NCBI RefSeq assembly: GCF_003025555.1
Contig: NZ_PYMH01000012.1
Coordinates: 110,021 to 174,020, forward strand
DNA: 64,000 bases
DNA from: Photobacterium lutimaris
Lineage (GTDB): Bacteria > Pseudomonadota > Gammaproteobacteria > Enterobacterales > Vibrionaceae
Direction of reading: 5' to 3'
Part shown: piece by piece, positions 8,497-16,135 of the stretch
Numbering within the stretch: position 1 is the first letter of the stretch
Layout: every line of letters begins with the position of its first letter
Translations under genes and position numbers: made by a program
The notes under the pieces: generated by a model
What the model was told of the DNA's origin: nothing
What the model saw: only the letters and a program-made list of their open reading frames with translations
Databases searched by the model: none

Positions 8497-10233
8497 ATGA
8501 CAGCAGCAATGGAGCAACTTGTCGCACACACGATACTGCAAGGTTTCGATGCCATGTATGGCCGATTTTTGGATGTCACTGCCGGCGCACAGGAGCGCTT
8601 CGAAAACCAGAGCTGGCCTGCAGTCCAGCAGGCGCTCAAAACCCGTATCAAGTTCTACGATCACCATGTGGGGCTGGTCACCAGCCAAATCACCATTATG
8701 CTGGGCAAGCGCTATGCCAACCATGCCTTTCTGATGGCGGTGAAAAACGCTTACGAAGATCTGCTGCTCGATTATCCCCGCTACGATATTGCCGAGAGTT
8801 TTTTCAATTCCGTCTATTGCCGAATTTTCGAGCACCGCAACATCAAACGCGATAAGCTTTTCGTCCATAGCTCCCAGGAAGGTCGAGTTCCCACCTACCC
8901 CACCAACCTCAGCCGCTTGTACAACACCGGCGCAAGCCTTGATACCTTGCTGGGCCGGATCCTTGACGATACGCCATTCAGCCTGGAATGGGAGGACAAA
9001 CAACGTGATATCCAGCTGCTCGACGAGCGCATCAGCCAGCACTTAGCGGCATTGGGCAACCCGCCCCCGGTAATAGAAATGATCCGTGAACCGTTTTTCC
9101 GGAACAAGGCGGCTTATCTGGTCGGCCGGATCCGCTTCGACGACCACCACCATCTGCCTATCGTGCTTCCTATCCTCACCACGGACGAGAACAAACTCAT
9201 TGTCGATGCCTGTCTGGTGGATGTCGATGCGGTCAGTATCCTGTTCGGCTTCGCCCGCTCCTATTTCATGGTTTACGCACCCGCACCGGCCGCTTTGGTC
9301 CGTTTTCTCAGTGAACTGATGCCTAACAAAACCAAGGCCGAACTCTATACCGCTATCGGCTGCCAAAAACACGGTAAAACCGAGTTATACCGCGAATTTC
9401 TGCACCATATCGAGCACTCCGACGACCAGTTCGTGTTGGCACCGGGGATCAAAGGGATGGTGATGTCCGTGTTCACCCTGCCGTCCTACGGCTTTGTGTT
9501 TAAGATCATCAAAGACAAATTTGCACCTCAAAAAGAAATAAGCCATGCCGTGGTCAGGGAAAAGTACCGACTGGTAAAAGAACATGATCGGGTCGGCCGG
9601 ATGGCTGATACCCAGGAGTACCGCAACTTCAGCTTTGACCGCGACCGCTTCAGTGATGAACTCCTGGAAGAGCTGCTTGAAGTCGCCCCCTCAATTGTCA
9701 AAGTCACTGAGAAGCAGATCCTAATCAAGCACCTCTACATTGAGCGACGCATGATCCCATTCAATCTCTATGTTGAACAGGCCAACGATGATGATCTGCG
9801 CCATGCGGTCGATGAATACGGCAAGGCCATCAAGCAATTGGCAGCCGCTAATATCTTCCCTGGCGACATGCTATTCAAAAACTTCGGCGTGACCCGCCAC
9901 AAGCGGGTGGTGTTCTATGATTACGATGAAATTAGCTACATGACCGAGATGAACTTCCGCCGTATCCCGCCTCCTCGCTACCCAGAAGATGAAATGGCAG
10001 CAGAGCCTTGGTACAGCGTTGGGGTGAATGATGTTTTCCCCGAAGAATTCAGAACCTTCCTGCTGATCAACCCGAAGGTAAGACTGCTGTTCAATGAGCT
10101 ACACAGTGATCTGTTCGAGCCTCAGTACTGGCAGCAGCTGCAACATAATATTAAAGAAGGGCAATTTGAAGATGTCTTCCCGTACAGCTGCCAGCAGCGC
10201 CTAACGGGCCAACAGAGACGACAAGAAAGTTGA
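8497..10233 (+). CDS. aceK: Isocitrate dehydrogenase kinase/phosphatase
   Basis: Phosphorylates and dephosphorylates isocitrate dehydrogenase, setting the split between the TCA cycle and the glyoxylate bypass; cytoplasmic. 578 aa, the E. coli AceK length. Diagnostic blocks: ILQGFDAMYGRFLDVTAGAQ, YDHHVGLV, DYPRYDIAESFFNSVYCRIF, the ATP-binding loop LAPGIKGMVMSVF, GDMLFKNFGVTRH and the metal/catalytic FYDYDEISYM. An AGGGAGC-type ribosome site lies upstream of the ATG. Unlike in E. coli, it is not in an aceBA operon; no malate synthase or isocitrate lyase gene occurs in this window, so it is expressed separately here. Confidence 0.96.
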   Translation: MTAAMEQLVAHTILQGFDAMYGRFLDVTAGAQERFENQSWPAVQQALKTRIKFYDHHVGLVTSQITIMLGKRYANHAFLMAVKNAYEDLLLDYPRYDIAESFFNSVYCRIFEHRNIKRDKLFVHSSQEGRVPTYPTNLSRLYNTGASLDTLLGRILDDTPFSLEWEDKQRDIQLLDERISQHLAALGNPPPVIEMIREPFFRNKAAYLVGRIRFDDHHHLPIVLPILTTDENKLIVDACLVDVDAVSILFGFARSYFMVYAPAPAALVRFLSELMPNKTKAELYTAIGCQKHGKTELYREFLHHIEHSDDQFVLAPGIKGMVMSVFTLPSYGFVFKIIKDKFAPQKEISHAVVREKYRLVKEHDRVGRMADTQEYRNFSFDRDRFSDELLEELLEVAPSIVKVTEKQILIKHLYIERRMIPFNLYVEQANDDDLRHAVDEYGKAIKQLAAANIFPGDMLFKNFGVTRHKRVVFYDYDEISYMTEMNFRRIPPPRYPEDEMAAEPWYSVGVNDVFPEEFRTFLLINPKVRLLFNELHSDLFEPQYWQQLQHNIKEGQFEDVFPYSCQQRLTGQQRRQES

Positions 10234-10347
10234 CAGCATATCTCAGCAATGAAAAAGCTTTGTTTCAATTATGTACTACTTGACCTAGTATTATTTTGAT
10301 AAGGATAAACATAAAAATCACAACAAAAAAAACAGGGAAGGTGATGA

Positions 10348-10806
10348 ATGCGCACATGGCTAATCACAATTGCCCTGCTGGTAGTGGCGTTACCAACAAC
10401 AGCAGCAGAAAGCAGACTCTTAAATAGACTGGACGATAACACATCATCTGGGTGGTTTATTTCATCCCAGTCGAAGGGGGCAGAGCAGTTCGATCTCTGG
10501 CAGATCGATAGCGGCTATGCCTATTCACTTTCAGATAATACCGAGCTCTATCTTAGCACCCGACTGAAAAGCGGCAACGAGAACCAACCAGCCAGTCGCG
10601 GGATGTTATCGGGGGTGAAATATAGCTTCACACCTAAGCTCAGTTTACAAAGTGCCGTAACTTCCGAAACGCAGGATCAAGACACAGTGGTAGGTGTCGA
10701 GGTTTCCAGCAATTATGAAGTTACGGAGAAACTCAATTTGCATGCCACCCTCGACTACGAAGGGCTTGAGCAAATCTACCAGTTTGGTATCGGCTTCCGC
10801 TTCTAG
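10348..10806 (+). CDS. Small exported protein of unknown function, probable outer-membrane beta strands
   Basis: 152 aa. Residues 1-20 (MRTWLITIALLVVALPTTAA) look like a Sec signal peptide with cleavage after TAA. The mature part shows alternating polar/hydrophobic stretches (GWFISSQS, YAYSLSDNTELYLSTRL, GVKYSFTPKLSLQSAV, GVEVSSNYEV, LHATLDYEG) and ends YQFGIGFRF, a terminal aromatic typical of outer-membrane beta-barrels, although about 130 residues would make a very small barrel. A strong GGGAAGGTGATG ribosome site is present. I do not recognise the family. Followed by a strong terminator, so monocistronic. Confidence 0.75.
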   Translation: MRTWLITIALLVVALPTTAAESRLLNRLDDNTSSGWFISSQSKGAEQFDLWQIDSGYAYSLSDNTELYLSTRLKSGNENQPASRGMLSGVKYSFTPKLSLQSAVTSETQDQDTVVGVEVSSNYEVTEKLNLHATLDYEGLEQIYQFGIGFRF

Positions 10807-10847
10807 CGGTTGGCTAAGAAAGTACCCACGATCAACCACCATTCATC

Positions 10848-10877
10848 GACAAACGCCTGGCAAAGCCAGGCGTTTTG
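10848..10877 (+). terminator. Terminator behind the small exported protein gene
   Basis: AACGCCTGGC (10852-10861) pairs perfectly with GCCAGGCGTT (10865-10874) around AAA, followed by TTT. The U tract is better on the plus strand than towards the convergent RraA-family gene. Confidence 0.82.
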
Positions 10878-10897
10878 CTGTCTCGTTATATTAAAAG

Positions 10898-11395
10898 CTA
10901 GGGCTTAATCTCAGACAGGTCCAGCGGCTGCTTGCTAAATACCACCCCATTGAGATCGGCATATAGCATATCACCGGGGTACACCAGGGTATGGGCGACG
11001 GTCAGGGTGACATTTTCTTCTCCGGTCTGTCGCTTAACGGTTTTAACTGGACAGGCCGCCAGCGCCTTGACACCGATATTCAGGGTCGAAATGATCCCGA
11101 CATCCCGCGCCGCACCGTTAATAATAATGCCTTCCCAGCCATTTTTCAGGGCCAACATCGCCAGTTGATCACCAAGTAACGCTTTAGTGCAAGAGGCGTG
11201 GCCGTCAATAAACAGCACTTTCCCGCTACCGTTGCGTGAAAGGATATCGCGCACCATGCTGTTATCTTCAAAACAACGCAAGGTCACGACCTCGCCGTAA
11301 AACACATGACGACCGCCATAGTTCTGCAAGCTCAGCGGCAACCAACGCACATCCTGTTCAAAGTTATCGCACAAGTCCGGGGTCAAATCTTTCAT
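10898..11395 (-). CDS. RraA-family protein (RNase E regulator fold or HMG/oxaloacetate aldolase-like)
   Basis: 165 aa. Shares with RraA the blocks LCDNFEQDV, NYGGRHVFYGEVVTLRCFEDN and GWEGIIINGAARDVG. E. coli RraA, an inhibitor of RNase E, has lost the catalytic residues of related 4-hydroxy-4-methyl-2-oxoglutarate aldolases. Here GDQLAMLA (residues 75-82) and R97-D98 in GAARDV keep the Gly-Asp and Arg-Asp pairs that I recall as the metal and substrate site of the aldolases, where E. coli RraA has DAEL and RQ. Enzymatic activity therefore cannot be excluded. Lone gene between two minus/plus neighbours. Confidence 0.8.
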   Translation of the reverse strand: MKDLTPDLCDNFEQDVRWLPLSLQNYGGRHVFYGEVVTLRCFEDNSMVRDILSRNGSGKVLFIDGHASCTKALLGDQLAMLALKNGWEGIIINGAARDVGIISTLNIGVKALAACPVKTVKRQTGEENVTLTVAHTLVYPGDMLYADLNGVVFSKQPLDLSEIKP

Positions 11396-11467
11396 TGCAG
11401 GCTCCTTTATTATCTTTGTGGTCTTTCCCTATCCGGGCCGAGTCATCCCCCACTCCCTGGGGCTACG

Positions 11468-11869
11468 TTAAGTGTAGAGAAAGCTTGGCCAATCACCCAA
11501 TCTTTGTGTCTGTACCCCCTCGAGTAAAACCGGCACTAAAAACAACTCATTACCTTCCACCCAGTAAATGGCATTCTGCCCCCAGCGGGCCGCTTCCCGG
11601 CATGCCGCCTCTCGGGTCATGGGCACCACAAAGCCCAGCTCCTGCCATTGCCCATCCGGTCCACTGCAGGTTACGGGCAATATCTCACCACATTGCCTTC
11701 TGAGTGACAGCTCCAGCTGACGATGGCGAACCAGGTTGCGTTTATTGCTAAGAACGATGCTTCTCGGATTAAATGCTGTTAGAATTGCAAAGCAAGGGTA
11801 AACAGGGTGTTGCGCAACCTTAAAAAAGATCGATTGATAGCTACACCACAACGAGTTTTTTTCACACAT
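11468..11869 (-). CDS. DUF3293 domain protein
   Basis: About 133 aa from the ATG at 11869 (AAGG roughly 10 bases upstream); an in-frame TTG at 11965 would add 32 residues without family similarity and would run through the FNR box, so I prefer the shorter form. The body matches my recollection of DUF3293: LWCSYQSIFFKV, FAILTAFNPRSIVLSNKRN and near the end GQNAIYWVEGNELFLVPVL. Function unknown; cytoplasmic, no membrane segment. A homologue sits between the RraA-like gene and arcA in other vibrios, from memory. Confidence 0.75.
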   Translation of the reverse strand: MCEKNSLWCSYQSIFFKVAQHPVYPCFAILTAFNPRSIVLSNKRNLVRHRQLELSLRRQCGEILPVTCSGPDGQWQELGFVVPMTREAACREAARWGQNAIYWVEGNELFLVPVLLEGVQTQRLGDWPSFLYT

Positions 11870-12264
11870 AGAGTGCAACACCTTAGGGACGATGCATTTT
11901 TTTGTAGCGAATGTTAAGCAAAGTGGAGAGTCGTAATACGCTTCATACTGTTTGATGTAAATCAATAAAGTGCCCGAAAGCAGCCCGGAAACAAAGCGCT
12001 TATATTGTTAGCGAGCTGTTAAGTGAATACAATCGTCGCCATCCCACGGAAATTGTAGCCAATGCCCCTAAGTTTGGGCTTTTTCAGCGAAAATCATCAT
12101 GGCTTGATGAGCTGGATAAATGGATGGCGTACCAACAGGTTTTGTGAGCAAATACGATAAAGCACGTATTTCTCCCAAATTTTTGCCTGTATGTGAATTT
12201 TTTATATAGAATTTTACTATTCTGTTTTTGACCAGATTCCGTTTTGAGAAATTAGGTACTGCCA
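11870..12264. other. Intergenic region and long leader upstream of arcA
   Basis: 395 bases without a supportable gene. It contains a perfect FNR box (11952-11965), a possible -10 TATATT at 12001-12006, and a weak terminator-like element at 12064-12084 (GCCC, 8-base loop, GGGC, then TTTTT) inside the presumed arcA leader. The arcA leader would be about 250 nt, which is long. Confidence 0.45.
11952..11965. promoter_or_regulatory. Perfect FNR box upstream of arcA
   Basis: TTGATGTAAATCAA matches TTGATNNNNATCAA exactly. It lies 300 bases before the arcA start and 83 bases before the DUF3293 start on the other strand. FNR control of arcA is known in E. coli. With a -10 at 12001-12006 the box centre would be near -54, not the ideal -41.5, so which gene it controls is an inference. 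Confidence 0.65.
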
Positions 12265-12984
12265 ATGCAAACCCCTCACATTCTAATTGTAGAAGACGAG
12301 CACGTAACACGTAATACCCTGAAAAGCATCTTTGAGGCAGAGGGTTACACCGTTTTTGAAGCCAATGATGGCGCAGAAATGCACCAGATGCTTTCTGAGC
12401 ACCCAGTTCACCTGGTGATCATGGATATCAACCTACCGGGTAAAAATGGCCTGCTTCTTGCGCGCGAGCTTCGCGAGCAGGGCGACATGGCGCTGATGTT
12501 CCTGACTGGCCGTGACAACGAAGTGGATAAGATCCTTGGTTTGGAAATCGGCGCCGATGACTACATCACCAAGCCGTTCAACCCTCGAGAGCTGACTATC
12601 CGTGCTCGCAACCTGCTAACTCGTGCTATGAACCAAGGCTTGCCAACTGAAGACAAGCGCCTGGTTGAACGTTATGAGTTCAACGGCTGGTCGCTAGAAA
12701 TCAACAGCCGCTCTCTGGTTAGCCCAAGCGGTGATCAGTTCAAGCTGCCACGCTCTGAGTTCCGTGCCCTGCTTCACTTCTGTGAAAACCCAGGTAAGAT
12801 CCAAACGCGTGCCGAGCTACTGAAGAAAATGACTGGCCGTGAGCTTAAGCCGCACGACCGTACCGTCGACGTAACGATCCGTCGTATCCGCAAACACTTC
12901 GAGTCAGTGGCAGATACCCCGGAAATCATCGCGACTATCCACGGTGAAGGTTACCGTTTCTGCGGCGATCTGGAAGAAGAATAA
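12265..12984 (+). CDS. arcA: Aerobic respiration control response regulator ArcA
   Basis: OmpR-family two-component regulator that represses respiratory genes under low oxygen when phosphorylated by ArcB. 239 aa, the usual size. Receiver domain 1-120: acidic pair E10-D11, phosphoacceptor D54 in VIMDINLPG, T83-type switch in FLTGRDNEV and lysine in ADDYITKPFNP. Winged-helix DNA-binding domain from about 135, with LKPHDRTVDVTIRRIRKHFE as recognition helix region. A monocistronic plus-strand gene ending in a strong terminator; its kinase gene arcB lies on the opposite strand 0.7 kb away, closer than in E. coli, where the two loci are far apart. Confidence 0.97.
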   Translation: MQTPHILIVEDEHVTRNTLKSIFEAEGYTVFEANDGAEMHQMLSEHPVHLVIMDINLPGKNGLLLARELREQGDMALMFLTGRDNEVDKILGLEIGADDYITKPFNPRELTIRARNLLTRAMNQGLPTEDKRLVERYEFNGWSLEINSRSLVSPSGDQFKLPRSEFRALLHFCENPGKIQTRAELLKKMTGRELKPHDRTVDVTIRRIRKHFESVADTPEIIATIHGEGYRFCGDLEEE

Positions 12985-13005
12985 TTCCACACCGAACGCA
13001 GACAG

Positions 13006-13034
13006 CAAAAAAGCTCCTTACGGAGCTTTTTTTG
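13006..13034. terminator. Bidirectional terminator between arcA and the lipoprotein gene
   Basis: AAAAGCTCC (13009-13017) pairs with GGAGCTTTT (13022-13030), flanked by A and T runs so that both convergent transcripts end in U tracts. Confidence 0.88.
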
Positions 13035-13077
13035 TTTACGCTGAAGCAAAAGTTCAGCCCCAGTAAGTCGCACCCGA

Positions 13078-13653
13078 TCAGAACACCTGGCTGACCAGCA
13101 CACCGCGTTGGATCAAGACCTGCTCTTGACCTTGATAGAGTACCGTTACCGCAATATCGGCCTTGCTGCCTGGCAACCATTCAGGTCCCCCGCGCAAGCT
13201 CACCTCCAGGCTCATCTCGCCTTCCGAGCGGACGTCAAGGTTCTCCTGCCCCAGCCATAGTTGCTCTTCCTGCGCAACCAACACCTGCAATATTTCCACC
13301 CCTTGCGGCAGTGGCTTCATGTCACGCGTTAGCAAGCGAATGGAGGCATGCAGCTTATTCGCAGGTTGGCTACCATCATCACCGATCACCGGCATGCTAT
13401 TGAGCCACAGTTCACTGCCCAGATAAACCGTGGCATCTGACAATATCAACTCTTGCGGTGACTGCCAGATATCCACTTCTGCCGGCAGAGTGGCCGGGAG
13501 ATCCTCAACCAGAGGCGCTACCTGTTCGGCGTGTTCCTCGGCAGCGGCCGGCTGCTGACCTTCCGCCTCTTTGTCTTTTGCCATGTCACCGCATCCAGCA
13601 ACGAAAAGAATCCCCGCCGCTAACAGCAGTGTTTTTGCGTCAGTTCCCATCAT
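13078..13653 (-). CDS. Predicted lipoprotein encoded directly behind arcB
   Basis: 191 aa. N-terminal signal with lipobox: a charged start, TLLLAAGILFVAGC and Asp soon after the cysteine (C-G-D). Residues 24-50 are rich in Glu/Ala/Gln and probably a flexible linker; the rest (DIWQSPQELIL to QRGVLVSQVF) looks like a compact beta-rich domain. No family recognised. The start ATG overlaps the arcB stop (ATGA at 13653-13650), so it is translationally coupled to the sensor kinase. A second ATG lies one codon on. This suggests a role in the cell envelope tied to ArcB expression, but nothing in the sequence shows a mechanism. Confidence 0.82.
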   Translation of the reverse strand: MMGTDAKTLLLAAGILFVAGCGDMAKDKEAEGQQPAAAEEHAEQVAPLVEDLPATLPAEVDIWQSPQELILSDATVYLGSELWLNSMPVIGDDGSQPANKLHASIRLLTRDMKPLPQGVEILQVLVAQEEQLWLGQENLDVRSEGEMSLEVSLRGGPEWLPGSKADIAVTVLYQGQEQVLIQRGVLVSQVF

Positions 13654-16016
13654 GCTTTCTCCTGCTGGGCTAGCCAGTCTTTAAGCACCTTAAGATCATT
13701 GTGGTAGCCATCTTTGATTTCATCGACCCAATCATTGATATTCTCCCACCAAGCTGGCAACTCAGGGGATTGGGCTTTCTGGGCGACCTGCTGGATATGC
13801 TTGAGGCCGATAGAGCCCGCTGCGCCTTTGATTTTGTGCGCTTCGAACTTGATGCCGTCTTGATCCTTGGCCGTCATATTGGAATCCAGGATCGCAATGT
13901 ATTCCGGCATCTTATCCTCAAACATCGCGATGCTGTCATACACAGGCTTGGTACCGACAATTTCCACATAGGACGTCAGCATCTCCAAGTCCAGCAAGGT
14001 ATTGACCATCTCATTGCTGACTCCCTGCGGGGTTGGTTCATTTTCCACCAGTTCCTCTCCTTCTTCCTCGTCCAGCGGGCAAGTCAGTACCAATCGCTGG
14101 ATCACTTCCGTGATTGCCTTGACGCTCAGCGGTTTGCTGATTGCGTCGTCCATTCCTTTGTCCAAGTACTCACTCTTGTCCTTGATCACATTGGCAGTCA
14201 GGGCCACCAATGCCGGCAGGTAATCGAATCGCTCGCGGAGCTTGGCTGCCACATCGAAGCCGGTCATATCCGGCAGCTGGATATCCAACAGGACCAAATC
14301 ATAAGCGTCAGGATCAAACATCGACAGCGCCTCTTCACCGCGCATTGCTACCGTCACCTCATGGCCCAAGCTTTCTAGCAACGCCTTGGCAACAGTAATA
14401 TTGAGCTCGATATCCTCAACCATAAAGATATTTAGGCTGATCTGCGGGGCGACGGGCAGGGCTTCCTCTTCCACCACCTGCTCGACCAGTGGGACGGTAA
14501 TCGTCACGGTAAAGGTACTGCCCTCACCGACTTCCGAGTTGACCGTGATATCGCCCCCCATCATCTGTACCAGCTGGCGCGAAACCGATAAGCCAATTCC
14601 GGTACCGACCGCGTGCAAATTATCGTCCTCATCTTTCACCTGATAGTACATGGCAAAAATTTTATCGAGCTCCGTTGCCGGGATCCCTATCCCGCTGTCT
14701 TCAACCTCAAAGGTAATATGCGCTTGATGGCCGTCGACTTCGCTACTGACCGACATCACCACCCCGCCGTCCTTGGTGAACTTGGTCGCATTGCCGATCA
14801 AATTCCACAGCACCTGACGCAATCGGGTACCGTCGACCTCGATACATTCAGGCAGTTCGGTCAGCCTTTCGAGGTCAAAGCGCAAGCCTTTCTGGCTCGC
14901 CATCAAGGCCGAGATATTCTCCATCTCGGCGACAAAATCATGAAAGTCCAACGGCTTGGGCATCAACTCGAGACGACGGCGGTCCGACTTATCCATATCG
15001 ATGATATCGTTGAAAATATTACCGAGGGTAATGGCGCTAACATAAATGGTGCGCATGTAGTCGTTCTGCTCTTGGTCGAGCTTGGTCTCCAGTAGCATCC
15101 GGCTCAGACCAACAATGCCGTTAAGCGGCGTGCGCAATTCATGGCTGATGGTCGAAATAAATGCGGTCTTGTCTCGGCTCGCTTTTTCCTGGGCGTCCTG
15201 ATATTGCTTGCGCTCGGTAATGTCGCGACCAAAACCCATCAAGCCCAAACGTCGTCCATCACGGCTGTAAAACGGAACCTTGCGCAATTCGAAGATAGCC
15301 TTGCGACCGTCCGGGTACTCCAGCCACTGCTCATAGGTCAGCGACACATTATTCTGGAACACCTGCTGATCGGTCTCGGAAATTTTGCTGGCAACCTCTT
15401 CGCTGTACACATCCCTCGGGGTAAGACCAACCAATTGCTTCTCGGTCCGGTTGGTCAGCTCCTCCATCGCCCGGTTGCAACCGGAAAACTGGCCCTTTTC
15501 ATTGCGGTAATAAATCAGATCCGGCGAGGCATCGAGGAAGGACTTGAGCAAGGCGCTCTGTTCAGCCAGCTCAAGCTGGGCATTTTCGCGTTGATAGACT
15601 TCGTTTTCCAGATCCTGCATTGCTTCCTGGCGGGCCTCTTCGGCTTTTTCCCGCTCTTCAATTTCTTGGTTCAGCTGGCTGATATTGTCCTGCAACTGCT
15701 TGTTGAGCTGCATGTCACGCGAACGCATCTCTTCGAGCTTGGTGACCAGCTTTGACAAACGTTGACGGGACTCTTCGAGTTGATCGACCACCACCGAGAG
15801 AAAATAGACAGCCCAAGGGGTGATCAGCAAGCCGAAGAAGACTGAACGGACAATATCAATATCTAGTACTTCCCCCTGCAATACCAAGGTGACGCCAATC
15901 TGCACCACGACAGCAAGGGCGACCAGGGCCAATGCCAGTAACAAGCTAAACCTAACCAGTCCGAGTTTGACTAGCAGATCAACGTAATATTGTGCCAGTA
16001 CTTTGATTTGTTTCAT
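13650..16016 (-). CDS. arcB: Hybrid sensor histidine kinase ArcB
   Basis: Tripartite inner-membrane kinase that senses quinone redox state and phosphorylates ArcA through a His-Asp-His relay. 788 aa. Two membrane segments (about 22-48 and 56-77), a coiled-coil linker (80-155), a PAS domain (155-270), the HisKA box with H292 in STISHELRTPLNG, ATPase motifs (NLIGNATKF, DSGIGIP, GTGIGLSVSR), receiver D578 in LVLLDIQLPDM, and Hpt H727 in AHKIKGAAGSIG. C180 (FSGCNRAME) is conserved with E. coli, but position 241 is Ile (GRKAIFELRKV) where E. coli has the second redox-active cysteine. First gene of the arcB-lipoprotein pair. Confidence 0.96.
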   Translation of the reverse strand: MKQIKVLAQYYVDLLVKLGLVRFSLLLALALVALAVVVQIGVTLVLQGEVLDIDIVRSVFFGLLITPWAVYFLSVVVDQLEESRQRLSKLVTKLEEMRSRDMQLNKQLQDNISQLNQEIEEREKAEEARQEAMQDLENEVYQRENAQLELAEQSALLKSFLDASPDLIYYRNEKGQFSGCNRAMEELTNRTEKQLVGLTPRDVYSEEVASKISETDQQVFQNNVSLTYEQWLEYPDGRKAIFELRKVPFYSRDGRRLGLMGFGRDITERKQYQDAQEKASRDKTAFISTISHELRTPLNGIVGLSRMLLETKLDQEQNDYMRTIYVSAITLGNIFNDIIDMDKSDRRRLELMPKPLDFHDFVAEMENISALMASQKGLRFDLERLTELPECIEVDGTRLRQVLWNLIGNATKFTKDGGVVMSVSSEVDGHQAHITFEVEDSGIGIPATELDKIFAMYYQVKDEDDNLHAVGTGIGLSVSRQLVQMMGGDITVNSEVGEGSTFTVTITVPLVEQVVEEEALPVAPQISLNIFMVEDIELNITVAKALLESLGHEVTVAMRGEEALSMFDPDAYDLVLLDIQLPDMTGFDVAAKLRERFDYLPALVALTANVIKDKSEYLDKGMDDAISKPLSVKAITEVIQRLVLTCPLDEEEGEELVENEPTPQGVSNEMVNTLLDLEMLTSYVEIVGTKPVYDSIAMFEDKMPEYIAILDSNMTAKDQDGIKFEAHKIKGAAGSIGLKHIQQVAQKAQSPELPAWWENINDWVDEIKDGYHNDLKVLKDWLAQQEKA

Positions 16017-16135
16017 TCTTACTTCCTAATCACTACCGCTTTCCCATCATAAGGGCGAGCGACCGAGAACCCAAGCAGGCATTTCCTGTACGCCTGCCGT
16101 CCTTCACATTTTCACCGTCCCCGAGCAGCGCGGCA

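Noticed and set aside
11870..11965. 32-residue extension of the DUF3293 protein from a TTG
   Set aside because: It would place coding sequence across a perfect FNR box; family similarity begins after Met at 11869.
16017..16135. ArcZ-like small RNA next to arcB
   Set aside because: The 119-base gap has one weak GCAGGC hairpin but no ArcZ-like seed or terminator that I can see.
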